DNA from: Tethya wilhelma
Lineage: Eukaryota > Porifera > Demospongiae > Tethyida > Tethyidae
Length of the DNA stretch: 64,000 nucleotides
Reading direction: 5' to 3'
Assembly (NCBI GenBank): GCA_964030475.1
Contig: CAXIPT010000002.1
Span: 17,598,790 to 17,662,789, forward strand
Within the stretch, counting starts at the first letter, position 1; each line of letters begins with the position of its first letter. This document shows positions 1 to 13,928 of the stretch, piece by piece. The notes below the pieces were generated by a model. It did no database searches. It worked only from the letters and a program-made list of their open reading frames with translations, and was not told the DNA's origin. Position numbers and translations under genes: made by a program.

Positions 1-202
1 CTGCAGCTACTAAAGTTACTAAAGGTGGAATTCAACTTTCAAATCAGCTGATCTTCTCACTTGACTAGAGCACTCAGGACTTCAGAACATGCAGGTGACA
101 AACCGTGTTTCATTTTTATCATGACTGTTGGGTTATTGCTGCTGGTGATTTAATACACATACAAATATGAATACAATCATGTTATTGTTATTGTTATGGC
201 GA

Positions 203-2486
<2,284 letters not shown>

Positions 2487-3129
2487 ACCAAAAAGAAAAA
2501 AAAAACACGATATAAGTTTATTCACCAATTTAACTTTACTTACAAAACTAGCTGACTGTCTCTTCAACCGAGAGCTACAAATTTCATTATTATATTGTTG
2601 GTATTAGTGTGTCTTCGCAGTGTTGTGTTTGTTCCGATGAGTAAAAGAGACTGCATGCCTCTTAATGTATTGTCAGAATGAGCTGTAATTATTATATGCT
2701 ACAAAGATTGTGATCCATACTTTTTATTATACTATTTTAATAACAATTGAAAAAAATTACATAAAGATATTATTTGCATGAGAGGAAAATGAAAGTGAGA
2801 TATTGCAGTGCACGTCATAAATTTTGTACTCTATGAATGAGTGCGTGTGAGAGAGAGAGTTGCAAACGTTTCTACCATTTGCTTCCCATTAGTCGAGACA
2901 AGTTAGACTTGGAGATTGTACCGTGTGTCTGTGTGTATGTACCACTGGCTAGTCTTGATGGAACGCCTCGGGCTGCTTTCTTGGGGGTGTGTTTACCAGT
3001 TGGTCTTGCCAATGGAATCTGCATTAGGTGTATGCGTGTATGTGCATGCATGTGTGTAAAAGAGTTGTTCTTGCGAATGGAATCACATTAGTTGTGTGTT
3101 TGTGTGTGCACACATGTGTTTTACTGCAT

Positions 3130-3182
<53 letters not shown>

Positions 3183-3263
3183 GCGTGTGTGTGTGTGCAC
3201 CCATGTGTCTTACTGCATGCGAGTGAATTTTTTTAAGTATGTTAATCCCACACTTGAAGTGCT
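2487..3263. other. Intergenic, ELOC to MAPK15 3' end
   Basis: Convergent 3' flanks. AT-rich ELOC 3' UTR, then imperfect GTGTGT-rich sequence from about 2920. No credible ORF; the Cys-Val reading frames here are translations of the GT repeat. Confidence 0.6.
3133..3180. repeat. (GT)n microsatellite
   Basis: Uninterrupted GT dinucleotide run, followed by a degenerate GT/GC continuation to about 3200. Confidence 0.95.
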
Positions 3264-5214
3264 TCAAGAGACACTTACAATTCTTGCACTAGTGACAACC
3301 AGACCAGAAGCTGCATTGTTCGGTTTTGGTTGATGTTTTTGGCTCCGGACATTTGCGGTAGATTGAAAACTCTGGGCGGCTGCAGTTGTAGTAGTTGCGG
3401 TATTTCGTGTCAACAGAGCATTAGAGTGGTGTACACTGGAAGATGATAAGACATGATGCTTAAAGTGGCCGGGTTCTTGTGGCTTGTTTGCCACCCCATC
3501 AACTGTCCTGCGACTGTGGACAGGTGCAGACTTATGTCTGGGTGGTTTGGTGTATGGCTGCCTTTGATGGAGATTTTGGGAAGATGATGTTGAAGCTGGT
3601 GAGTGAGTGAGTCCCTGAACAGGCTGCTGGGCTATTATTACCTAGACATCCAGACAGAGGTATATGTAGCAGTGATAACAAGCATGCAGTCTTGGTGAGA
3701 ATATCACAACCACCACATATTTTCAGGGGTAGAGGACACAATAGAGTAAACAAACTGACAAATACCTCTGCAGTTGTTGGGTTTGGAGCTGGCTCTGTTC
3801 TGGTGGAGTGAGGACTCACAAGATCTGCTTCTGATACAGACTGTAGCACGCAGTCTGTAGAAGAAGTGGCTTCTGCTGAAGGTTGCGTTTTCTCATCTGT
3901 AACTTGATGAACCTGTGATCTGGCTTGAAGAATCTCTTGCCTCTTAAGAACAATACTCTAATTGAAATAGATCATAGCTAATGTTGAAAGCACTTGACAT
4001 CCATGCAATCAGGTATCGATTCTTTAATACCTCATATATTCTTTCCCTATAGTCTTTGATAGAAAGTTGTACATTATCGTCAAGATAAGGAACTATGTCA
4101 TGGTCTAAAACGGGTTCATCGTCAGGGTTATGAAACCTAGTTTTTGAGAAAATTCAATCATTAAAACACACATGTGCAGAGACAGCACACACACACACAC
4201 ACACAATGCAGCATCATTACATTCGTACCTGGCAACAAATGGATGCTTCACAGCAATGTCTGCCGATAATCTCCTATTTGGGTTAAAGTTGAGCAGTTTA
4301 CTCAACAAGTCTATTCCGTCGTCAGATGCTCCTGGTAGCATATCAACGAGGGGGGTGTGCCGTCTATAAAGAGACAACATTATCCAACCACAGTCAGGGG
4401 GTCGTGCAATAACTGATACCTCCTGATGAGTTGATCTAGCATGGACTGAGCATAAGGTGACTTGAGACTCTCCACATCCGTTCTGTTGGGACGGGGAATA
4501 CAGGACATGACCCTATCAATTTGGTTCATTGTGGATGTGCCAGGAAAGAGTGCCTTGCCTACAATTATGATAAGTACACATAATTGGGTATTCTTTGAAC
4601 ACGAGAAATTACCATAGAGTTGTGAGTACTACCGTACAATTACACCGACCTGCTATCATTTCAGCCAGTATGCACCCTAGTGACCACATGTCCACTCCCT
4701 TTGTGTAGTCCATGGAGCCTAGTAGTATTTCCGGTGCTCTGTACCATCGTGTGGCCACATAGTCGGTCATGGCAGGGTTGAGGGAGCCGTGAGGATCTGA
4801 AGGTTGGGCTACTAGTGAACGAGCCAATCCAAAATCGGCCAGCTTGATGAAACACTCAGAATTGAGAAGAATATTGCTAGGCTTTTTTGTGCATGTGCAT
4901 TAGCAGTGTATCAGTGAAGGTCTAACTAAAATGATTAAAACTTAGATACCTTTAAGTCTCTATGAATGCAGTTTCCAGAATGAATATACTTGATCACTTT
5001 GAACAGCTTGAGTTGGTACATGGAAACAGGAACGATCAGCGAATGTCAAAACAGTGGACAGATCATCAATAGCAAATAATCTTACTTGATACATGATGTA
5101 CTGGACGTGAACTGGTTGCAGTAGTCTTGCCTTGATGGCAGCATGCAGGTCAGTATCCATGAACTCAAACACAAGATAGATATCGTACAGGATTTTGTGA
5201 AGTTGAGAAATCAT
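3264..5214 (-). CDS. MAPK15: MAPK15 (ERK7/8) kinase, central and C-terminal exons
   Basis: Minus-strand exons encode, in order: the hinge ([20 protein letters not shown], first exon ~5214-5090); the catalytic loop [13 protein letters not shown] (~5010-4950); PSNILL and DFG with the activation loop, then [13 protein letters not shown] (~4880-4655); [14 protein letters not shown] (~4570-4425); the C-lobe exon [17 protein letters not shown] (~4360-4230); and a [14 protein letters not shown] exon (~4137-4033). A Ser/Pro-rich tail with PPRHKSAPV follows to the stop at 3264. HRD, DFG and APE are all present. The hinge and RERIY signatures identify the ERK7/8 class, an atypical autophosphorylating MAPK acting in ciliogenesis and autophagy (family knowledge). 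The activation motif is T-D-Y, not T-E-Y. The glycine loop and VAIKK lysine are missing upstream of 5214; matching exons occur at 14401-14676. The 5214 exon joins imperfectly, about 8 family residues short, and abuts repeat sequence. Confidence 0.88.
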
Positions 5215-5497
5215 CTTTTATTTATTACAGGATGGACTTTGGAGACTCTCTTAGTGTTGAAAAAGGTAAGCAAGTAATCAGTGTATAGGAATGGGCAATT
5301 AGTATTGCAGAAATAACAGAATAAGTGTGAACTATTCATTTTTTGATGTTCCAAGAATCCAAAACCTAATGTGGATCGATGCTGGATATGTATAAACACA
5401 ATACCTCACCCTTGTATACCTTATACTTATCATACGTACGGTAGTACGTATAGTAGGAATGGGCCGACTGTCCCATAGACACAATACAAAATGTTTA

Positions 5498-6128
5498 CCG
5501 TATACCGCTTAATTTTCGAGGTTACTTAATTTTCGCGGATTGCGCTATTGCAAATTTTCGTTGAAAAAGTTTCGCAGATAGATATCATTCGTGTGCGCAT
5601 GCATATGAGCACGCAATTTTTCGTTGAACAATTTTCGCGGATGACGTTCGATCCGCGAAAACCGCGAAAGTTAAAGGTGCTATTGCACGGAAGCGGCAAC
5701 TTTTTGAAAAAATGGCCCAAAAATCAATACTGAAATTTCATTGGTTGAAAATACGTCATTGGAATGCAATTTGCGCTCCTTTTTTCGCGTTGACTCCAAC
5801 GTACGCATAATTTTTCTTTGTGACCTCGTGGCAAGTTGCAGCTATTTGACATACTTATACGCTTAGACTTACACTCATCTAGCTTCTTTCTTCCCCGTTC
5901 CTTCTCTTGGTGTGCTTCTACTGCTCATCATGTCTTATAAGCGTTCAAATTCGAACTGCACGTGGTCGCACATTTTTATACACGCATATTGTTCTACGCA
6001 CATTATGGCTTCACTACGCGGTGTAAATTACTACGCGTACAACTTCCGTGCAATAGCACCTTTAAGTACTAGTCTAGTCCTAGACCCCACCTCTTTCCCC
6101 AGGACCACGAAAATTTGGCGGTATACGG
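5498..6128. mobile_element. TA-flanked MITE (outer element)
   Basis: Terminal inverted repeats: the left end CCGTATACCGC and its reverse complement at the right end, extended inward by imperfect AATTTTCG homology. Both ends are flanked by TA (5496-5497 and 6129-6130), the target duplication of Tc1/mariner-type elements. The interior is non-coding and rich in TTTTCGCGG motifs. It has no transposase, so is a non-autonomous element. A second element is inserted within it at 5675-6061; without that insertion it would be about 240 bp. Confidence 0.75.
5675..6061. mobile_element. TTAA-flanked MITE nested in the outer MITE
   Basis: A 387-bp element with perfect 19-bp terminal inverted repeats, AGGTGCTATTGCACGGAAG at the left and its reverse complement at 6043-6061. 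It is bracketed by TTAA at 5671-5674 and 6062-6065. TTAA duplication is the hallmark of piggyBac-superfamily insertion (known). The interior is non-coding. Confidence 0.82.
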
Positions 6129-6295
6129 TATGCTCATAAACTTTCAGAGAATGACAGCTAAGCCTTCAGACATAGATTAAAACCTCCCTTGGATAGTTTT
6201 CTAACTGCATGCATCAACAAAACTCACAGAAACTTTCTAGAGCACTCTGGAGAGAGCGCTGGCGGGAAGCCAGAACAGTGCGATTTTGTTTTCTT

Positions 6296-6927
6296 CTTCC
6301 TTCCTTCCTAGTCTGGCTGGCCAGACTCTTCGCACGGGGAGAGAAGAGTCTGGGGCCCGGGGACACCCGTATACCGATTTGTAACAGATGTCCAAAATCT
6401 GGACATGACCAATCAGATTGCAGTGTGGTTAAACGTGACGTAATTCAACGTTTGTATGTGCACGTGCAAAGTAAAAACGTCACATCAGTGAGAGCTAAAA
6501 CGGCTCTTCAGACGGCACTACTCTTTCTCTCCCTGCTTTTCGAAGCTTAAAGTTGAACAACAAGTTGTCTTGATAGTAAGAACGTCTTTGTAAATCATCC
6601 AAGTCCATACAGAAAGAGTTTGTGTTCCCTCGAAGTGCAATCAGCGGAGAAACTACAATGATTAAGCTTGAAAGAATCTAGCCAAGAAGGGTCTTGGATG
6701 GAACTCAGCGACATTCAGCAATTAACTTTAGTACAGTAGTACGGTGCGCAAACCACGTGCACTTACGCAAAACGTCACAAAATGAACAATGAATATCATT
6801 ATATTGGACTTCACGTGATAAAATTACATTCCACTGTTACAAAGCGGTATATGCGGATGTCCCCAGACTCTTCTCTCCCCGTGCGCGCGAAGAGTCTGGC
6901 CAGCCAGACTACTTCCTTCCTTCCTTC
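6296..6927. mobile_element. Foldback / long-inverted-repeat element
   Basis: Two roughly 85-90-bp arms in inverted orientation, 6296-6385 and 6836-6927. They share TAGTCTGGCTGGCCAGACTC, a GGGGAGAGAAGAGTCTGGG block and an ATACCG...TTTGTAAC inner end, and are separated by about 450 bp of non-coding DNA. Each arm carries its own small palindrome (GTCTGGCTGGCCAGAC). The outer boundaries are not resolved because the arms run into TTCC repeats. Confidence 0.6.
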
Positions 6928-7273
6928 CTTCCTAACTGACAAACTTGAACGCGATTTCCAGACAAACAAAAGGCATTCAGCCAGCTTTAACTGTACAGTG
7001 CAACTTGACTTCATCCGAACTACGTCCTTTTATACTCGTTTGGTGCCTAAAAGCTATTTAACAAACAAAATCTAGGCATTTAAAACTCTGCCCGTATAAT
7101 GTAGCCATCTTGATGTAGTAGGTAAAGGTCGTCAACAGACCACGTGGTTATAATGCGCATGCGCATCCAGTGTACTTGAAAACAGTAGCTCATGCTTTTT
7201 GTAGAGACTGACCAGTCTCTGAAAGCTTATACTCTATTGCAATTGAGCACCTTAGTGTTGAAAAAAGTGAACA

Positions 7274-7854
7274 AACAAGTATAGTAAAAATTTCATAAAA
7301 ATTAGCAGTGTAGGAACGGGCAGTGCTGTAAAAAGAAAGGAAACAAGGCTGGGACTTTAAATTTCGGCACATGACTACTTCATTTTTAATGTTTTCCAAG
7401 CTCACATAGGTTGCCTCTGTACCTTCAAATTTAATTAAATAAACCATGACTTAATTGGAATCAGAATTTTAACCATGATTCTATGATAGAGACCACGCAC
7501 ATAAAAAGTATTGGAACAAGGAATGTCTCAATTTCGGCACATGACTACTTCATTTTTATAACCAACTCTTGGCTGGCAGTCCAGTTTAAGTTACCTGTCT
7601 GTTATATAGTTTACTCCACTGCTTAGTTAACTGATTAGTAGGAATTTAAACCAATGCAATAATAAGCTATGGTATACTATGTACATAATAATTAATTATC
7701 ATTGCGTTTATGATACTGAGGATCCATATGAGGGATCAAGCATGAAAATGAAGTAGTCATGTGCCGAAATTGAGACATTCCTTGTTCCAATACTTTTTAC
7801 CGCACTGCCCATTCCTACACTACTTATTTTTTTTGAAATTTTTGCTACTTGTTA
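7274..7854. mobile_element. Foldback element with internal direct copy
   Basis: The left arm 7274-7390 (AACAAGTATAGTAAAAATTT ... TTTCGGCACATGACTACTTC) is the imperfect reverse complement of 7743-7854. A second copy of the inner arm at 7502-7558 is a near-perfect inverted match to 7743-7800 over about 55 bp. This suggests a MITE inserted more than once or internally duplicated. No ORF inside. Confidence 0.6.
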
Positions 7855-8132
7855 TATTATTTTCCTTATAGTTTTGAAGTTTTGCCATACTATACCTATA
7901 CAAGCAATAATTATTCAGTGTGTGCATGTACATGATCAATACTGGGGAAGTGACTAGACTAGCAAGACCAGGCCATTTTTGCCATAACACCCTCTCCTAT
8001 GGCTAACATGGATCTACCAGATAGAAGTCATTCTTTGTTGAATTGATGATCAGAGTATAGCAAGATGAAGAAAATGATAGGATGCATGGAGATTTGGACG
8101 TGTGATGGTACACATTCAATTTGATTGAAAGG

Positions 8133-10822
8133 TTATATTCTGCAGTATTTTCTCAATGTGTTCAGTGCTAGTACGTGATTTCCACTGGCTCTGTAGATGA
8201 GGGACAAATTGAAAGCAGCTTCTCCTCTCAAATCAGACACACTGGACCACTGCAATGGGAGATCAAGATGGACACAGTAAAACAGCTAGCTATAAGAGTC
8301 ACAAGAAGGTAATTCTTTACCTGTGGAAGTCTACATTCAGGCTCCAAACTCAACACCTTCTTGTAGAAATGACAAGCAGTGTGGACAATTCCTGTGGCAT
8401 ATTCAAAGACAAGTCAACCACATTCAACACGACTGTAGCAAACATGTCCACCTCACCTAGTTGATGATAGGCTCTTCCCAAATTGAACATGGTCTCCTGA
8501 CAGTGACCTCTCAACTTGAGATACTTGTAAAGAAAACCAGTCGCCTATAGCAACAGAACAAACAAGAAGGGAAATAATTATATGATTATCTTTAGCACAA
8601 GCAACAGCTAGAATAAAGAAACAGTACTGAAGACAAAAAAAAAAGATTTTTAAAGCTTCAAGAAAAATTACCCACCTGAGTGACGCAGGCATTCTTGTTG
8701 GGTGAGTGTTTGATCTGGCTGGCCATGTTGATGAAGACGATGGCTATACAGAGAGAGAGGAGGTAGTCACTGCTGCCTGTCTCCTTGTAGGCCAGTTCAT
8801 ACTGACTCAGAGCAAACTTGTAATGGCTGTTGGAGAGAGAGTAGTTGGAGAGAACCAGCAGCAGGTAGGGATTGGAGGGGTTCTAGTGGGGAACATGAAT
8901 GAGAGGTTGCAACAATGGGACACATGTTGGATTTAAAAATGGTGGTACCTTTAGAGTCAGTCTCAGTAAGAACTTTTGTATCTTTATATCCAATGGGAGT
9001 AGATTCATGATGTTCCAAATGTGCTTACAGCCTGGATCCTGGATATAAAATGGATATAATAGTATTTGTTTGATAAAGATGTGAGTACACAAATGTACAG
9101 TATACATGTGGCAGTGCTTACACTAAATGCAAGTTCCCGTAGCAACATGAAGGTGGAGCCATAATCTCTGACAATGTAACACAGCGACGCGGCATAGAAG
9201 AGAAAGGACTGCAAGGGATGAAGAATACACCAACTTCAATGATTGCTGGAGAGCTCCTCAGAGACAACTGAGAAAGATCAATACCTCTTCAGGAGGCACA
9301 CACACACACACACACACACACGTAGCTGGTCACAAACCTTTTCCAGCTCTCCAGTGAACTTGTTCAAGGTGGTTGCACAGTAAATGAAGTGCAGGATTCT
9401 CTGATAGTAAGTCGGTCCAAGCCTCCAGAGACCAGTGCAGGTCTCCATGAACACCTGCAGCCACTCCTGGACACTGAGCAGTCCTTCTAGCTCCTTCTCC
9501 TCTCTACGGACGTCCAGAGGCACCTTGTTGCTCTCTGGCTGTGTGCGCATGATGGCCCTCTTCTTGGCTTTCAACCTCATCATCACTGAAATTGAAAATA
9601 ATAATATTTGTAGTATTATGCCTATTAATGGAAACTAGTAAAGACCACATGGGCTCTAAACAAAAGCAAAATGGAACACATGACACATAGAAGTATCCGC
9701 ATATTTAAAATGTGAGGGATTTTTTTTCCTTTTCTTCTCCTCACCTTTCACCTCTGGTCTGTTGTAGAGCTCTCTTAGAAAGAATGCCAGCAGCTCACAG
9801 CCAGTGTTGACATACTCTTTGATCCTCCCTTTGGACAGCAGCAACTTGTACTTGTGGAGCAAGACTCGAATGTCCTACAAACACACCAACAAGAACCAGC
9901 CAGCTCACCAAGAACACAGGTGCTGTCACTAACATTAACACTAACACTAACACTAACACTAACACTAACACTAACACTAACACTAACACTAACACTAACA
10001 CTAACACAAGAACACAGGTGCTGTAAGAGACACTAACATTAACTCACTCGTAGTCTTGTAGATGAAGTAGGAATGTCTTCCAGTGGCTGAGGTACTGAAG
10101 ACGATGGTAGCTGATCTTCTTGCTCTTTTGGCTCCACCTCTGAACCCAGCGGTGGTAAGTCCAGTCCATCTGGTTCCCCGGAGTCAGCTGTCAATGTTGG
10201 CTCTGATTCCAACACTGACAGAGCATCATCAGCCAGACCCAGCTGTACATACAGTGTGGCTAGCTGCAGTCTGTGTAAAGAATAAGGTATATGTAAAGCC
10301 ACATTCATTGGACTAACAATATCTCAGTCCAGGAAAGTTGGGTGAAGCTGGGATTTATACCATTGCAATCAGCGTAAAGAAAGCTTCCAAATGATATCCA
10401 TTTTTCTAGAAATTGTGTCTGATGCCAAAATTGTCAAATTTGAGTAAAACTCCTCATGCTTTTTTTTTTTACAATTTTGGGTCAAAATCAAAAACATATT
10501 AAAATAGATATCATTTTGAAGCTCTTTTCGTGCTGATCACAATAGTGCAAGTCCCAGTGTTATACAAGCTTCCTAGACTGAGAAAGTGCTTGTACAAAAG
10601 TTACTCCTTTGCTATATATTGCACACCTTGTGTCAGTGTGGTTGGGAGCGAGGGAGATGACCTTAGAATAGGAGATGGCAGCTGCCTCGAGCTCATTGAG
10701 CATGTGCTGACACTCAGCATACTTAAGCCACACCCCTGCCTGGGAGTACTTGACCGTGTTCACCAGAGAAGCCAACAGAGGAAGAGCACTGGAGTAGGCA
10801 GCTGGAGGGAGGGAGAGAGAGN

Positions 10823-10865
<43 letters not shown>

Positions 10866-12829
10866 TGGATCATGACTGGGCGAGTTAGCTAGCTAGTTTC
10901 TAACACAGCCTACCATTCTCCATGTAAGCATCAGTGATGTCCACAAAGAGGTCTCCATAGTCATCAGGATTGATAAAGACAGGATGAAGAAGATCCTAAA
11001 ACAACAAACTTTATCTCCAACCACATTAAAAGACAAGAAATCCTACATATCCTTTACCTCTGGTAGTGCCATTCCAAGGTGGATCATACTGACTGCCAGT
11101 TTCACTCTCAAATCAACTGCCATGTCGTCGGGGACCATCAGACTGCACCCCCCCCTCTCTCCCTCTCTCTGGCCGGCCTCCCCTCCTGCTGTGAGCTGGT
11201 GGAGGGGATCATCCTCTGGCATCTCCTCCCCAGCAATGGACACTCTCAGAGCTTCAGTGAGAGGCAGGGTCGGCTCCTCCAAGACTGGATCATGTGACGT
11301 CACATGAGCTCCTTCCGACGTGACTGGCTCATCGGGAGATTGAGGAATCATGTTATAAAAGTTGACAATGATCTGCAGGAAGAATGGTCCATGGTTCACA
11401 CTACATTCAACAAACATACACTGTTGTTAGTATTGGACAAAATACAAAGAATGGTTCATCAAATATTGAATCTTCAGTTTTGTACAAAAAAAAAGAGAGC
11501 TTTTTTGAAGCTCAATAAGTCTACCACATACTGTGATAATCATATTCTTGGATACATACCCACCTCATATGCCTGTAGATAAGCCTTGCAAATAATGCAC
11601 AGCTCAGCAATAATGTTGATGGTCTCCTCATCCACGTACATGGGCTGGGTGATGATGGCTGAACCAAGGACATCAATGGCCTTCTGAGTCAGGCCCACTT
11701 CATTGAACAGCTGGGAGAAGAGAAAGAGAAGGAGTTGGAAATAAAACAGTAGAGAATTCTTTACAGAGTAGATGACTTACTGCAGCTAACTCTTTGGACA
11801 CTTCCATGTACTGCTGTCCAGCCTCAGGAGGCAAGAGCTACAGTTTGTGACAAGAAAGGTTCATTCAAACCACTAGTAATTCTGGTACTGGATAAGTTTC
11901 AGAGATGCTATGACAAGGTACTACACCTTCAAGACATGTTCATAAGCATCAATGGCTTTTCTATGCTCCTTCATTTCAGAGAGCAGTGATGCCTTCTGCC
12001 AGTACAGTGTGGTGTTCTTGGGGTCCAAGGTAAGAGCTGGGTGGGAGATATTTCAGTACCAGCTGTCAGTAATTTACACCAGAATAGTACACTAAAGAAG
12101 CAGACCTTTATTGAGAGACTGGATGGCAATCCTGAGGTTCTGTTGGTCGACTGCTAGTGTGGCTACCTTCACCCAGAGGTCTATGTCTGTGTGTTTTAGG
12201 TGGGCAGCAATTAGAAGAATCTTGAGCAGTTTCTTTGTGTCCCCCAAATCCTCATAGACTGTTGCTAGAGTGAGGTATGGCTCAGAAGCATGGGGAGCTG
12301 GGGGAGAGGGAAAACAAAACAAAACAAAAAACAATCTAGAAACTAACTTATGAGGAAATACAATATGTGGGTATAGTGTACAATTATATATTATCAAATG
12401 GACACTGGGACATATCTATTAAACCACTACATTTAAAGTGCAATCCACACAACATGAAAGATCTTCCTAGCAGTAGCACCCTTCCTCCCACCTTGTCTGA
12501 TGACCTCCATGCTCAGTTCAATAGCCCCAGCTGTGTCCCCTCGTGCGTTGCCCATCACTGAGTGCAAGTGAGGAGGAAGGACACCTTTACGTTTGGGAGC
12601 TCGGACACCCTCCTCCAACAATCGTCTCTTCTGTTTGCCTTCATCGATGTCTAGTTCAGCAAAGAACCTGTTCACTTGAATGGCCACCTCTCCATCTTCA
12701 TCACCACTGTCATTGGAAGGGTCCTCCTCTTCATAATTTATCATCATCATCATCATCTTGATCTCCCTCCTCCTTTCTACCTTCCTCTTCACTGGAGTAG
12801 GCTAGCTCTTCTACCAGAGGAGAACTCAT
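8133..12829 (-). CDS. GTF3C3: TFIIIC subunit GTF3C3 (TFIIIC102)
   Basis: Large multi-exon minus gene. Start MSSPLVEELAYSSEE at 12829. A 52-nt GT-AG intron (12780-12729) restores frame into EEDPSNDSGDEDGEVA and then a basic/acidic leader. TPR units follow, e.g. EPYLTLATVYEDLGD, AAHLKHTDIDLWVKVATLA and QQNLRIAIQSLNKG. Later exons include LYVQLGLADDALSVLESEP, LEAAAISYSKVISLAPNHTDTR, a near-terminal GIVHTACHFYKKVLSLEP block and the last exon ending NLSLIYRASGN...KYCRI, stop at 8133. The domain order and C terminus match TFIIIC102. This TPR scaffold subunit of TFIIIC bridges box-A/B recognition and TFIIIB recruitment for RNA polymerase III at tRNA genes (known). Internal exons are only partly delimited. 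It sits between two groups of MAPK15 exons on the same strand. Confidence 0.9.
9299..9320. repeat. (AC)n microsatellite
   Basis: Short pure AC run in a GTF3C3 intron. Confidence 0.9.
9929..10005. repeat. (CTAACA)n hexanucleotide array
   Basis: About 12 tandem copies of CTAACA in a GTF3C3 intron. The array is bracketed by a direct repeat of CAAGAACACAGGTGCTGT (9909-9926 and 10006-10023), so the array and its flank duplicated together. Confidence 0.9.
10802..10861. repeat. (GA)n microsatellite with single N
   Basis: GA dinucleotide run in a GTF3C3 intron, interrupted by one unresolved base at 10822. Confidence 0.95.
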
Positions 12830-13928
12830 GAAGACATTATTTTGTCCTGCGTTCAATAGTCGTTCAAATTATAGTCCAAGTAAACACCTACTTCCGGGGT
12901 GTCCTTGAGAAAGTATGGGAAAAGGTGGGTCTTACCGCAGACTGGTCGTTCAATAGTCCACAGCTGTGGGCCATGGGTGAGGCTAGCTGGTACACGCGCA
13001 TGCGCATAAGCCATGTGATTATGTTACTGGGCTTTACGATGAATATTGATTGATTGATTGATTGTGATGCATAATTATGCAGATACGCCCACCTTTAGGT
13101 AAACTCTCCTTGGCCTTTGGGTGGACCACCCCAGAGTCAAATTTCGAAGATTTCTATTTACAGCCTATCTAGGTCTAGCTGCACTGAATGTGATCAAGGT
13201 AAGTACCATGATGTTCATTGTTTCTGTCTGCAACACTACCCAGGATCCCTAGGACACTGTGAGGAAATTGCAAGACTAGAATTATTTATAAAAACAACAC
13301 TGACCAAGTGAGGTATATGCATAAACATAGAAAATATGTTCTATCATAGTCAAACAGTGCATTCAATAAAGTTGATATTGTGTACCTTATGTATCATGAT
13401 GGCAGAAGATAACTTGGAGCCTCTTTCTCTGCTCAGTTGTTTTGTAAAGGACCAATATGGTAAGGTGTTGTCATTGCTGATCTGTAAAATTTTGGTTCAG
13501 CTTTTATTTCCAATTATCCAGTCGGTGAGTTTTGCAGCTGTTCAATCATGTATATTGATGCCATGGTCTGCTCAAGAAGTTTAATATTTCTTATCCCTCA
13601 CATGGTGCTACACCATGGACTTCACTTGCCACTGGGCTGTAATTCAACCAGTGGGTAAGTTGTTGCTGATTCTAGTTGATCCACTGACAGTGTGTCTGTT
13701 GTTCCCATTCACTGTTTCTGACTCAGTCCACCTATTGTATTCATGTTTTTACAATTTTCATGTTATAATCCTTGATGATTCTGTCTTCAATCACCACAGA
13801 ATCCTGTAAGTTAAAGTTTCTTGACCACTACGTATAACATTTTTAGTGGACGAAAACTTTAACAGCAAAACTTTCCCGATCTACCTACAGTTACACTATA
13901 CAGTATTACATGTACCTTTATCTTTTAG
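12830..13928. other. Upstream of GTF3C3; no gene recognised
   Basis: Probably the GTF3C3 promoter and 5' UTR near 12830-13000. A GATT tetranucleotide run lies at about 13048-13064. The + strand ORFs here (60-80 codons) have no recognisable domain or exon signature. Confidence 0.5.

Larger units (their letters stand above)
5215..8132. other. Transposon-rich non-coding stretch between MAPK15 exons and GTF3C3
   Basis: No coding exon found on either strand. The stretch holds three foldback or MITE-like elements (listed separately) plus related repeat fragments. A segment at about 5245-5400 is similar to 7245-7450; both share the TTAGTGTTGAAAAA block and a GTGTAGGAACGGGCA-like block. If MAPK15 is one gene, all of this is intronic. 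Confidence 0.6.

Noticed and set aside
9795..10036. Leu-Val / Leu-Thr repeat peptides
   Set aside because: Six-frame translation of the CTAACA array; intronic in GTF3C3.
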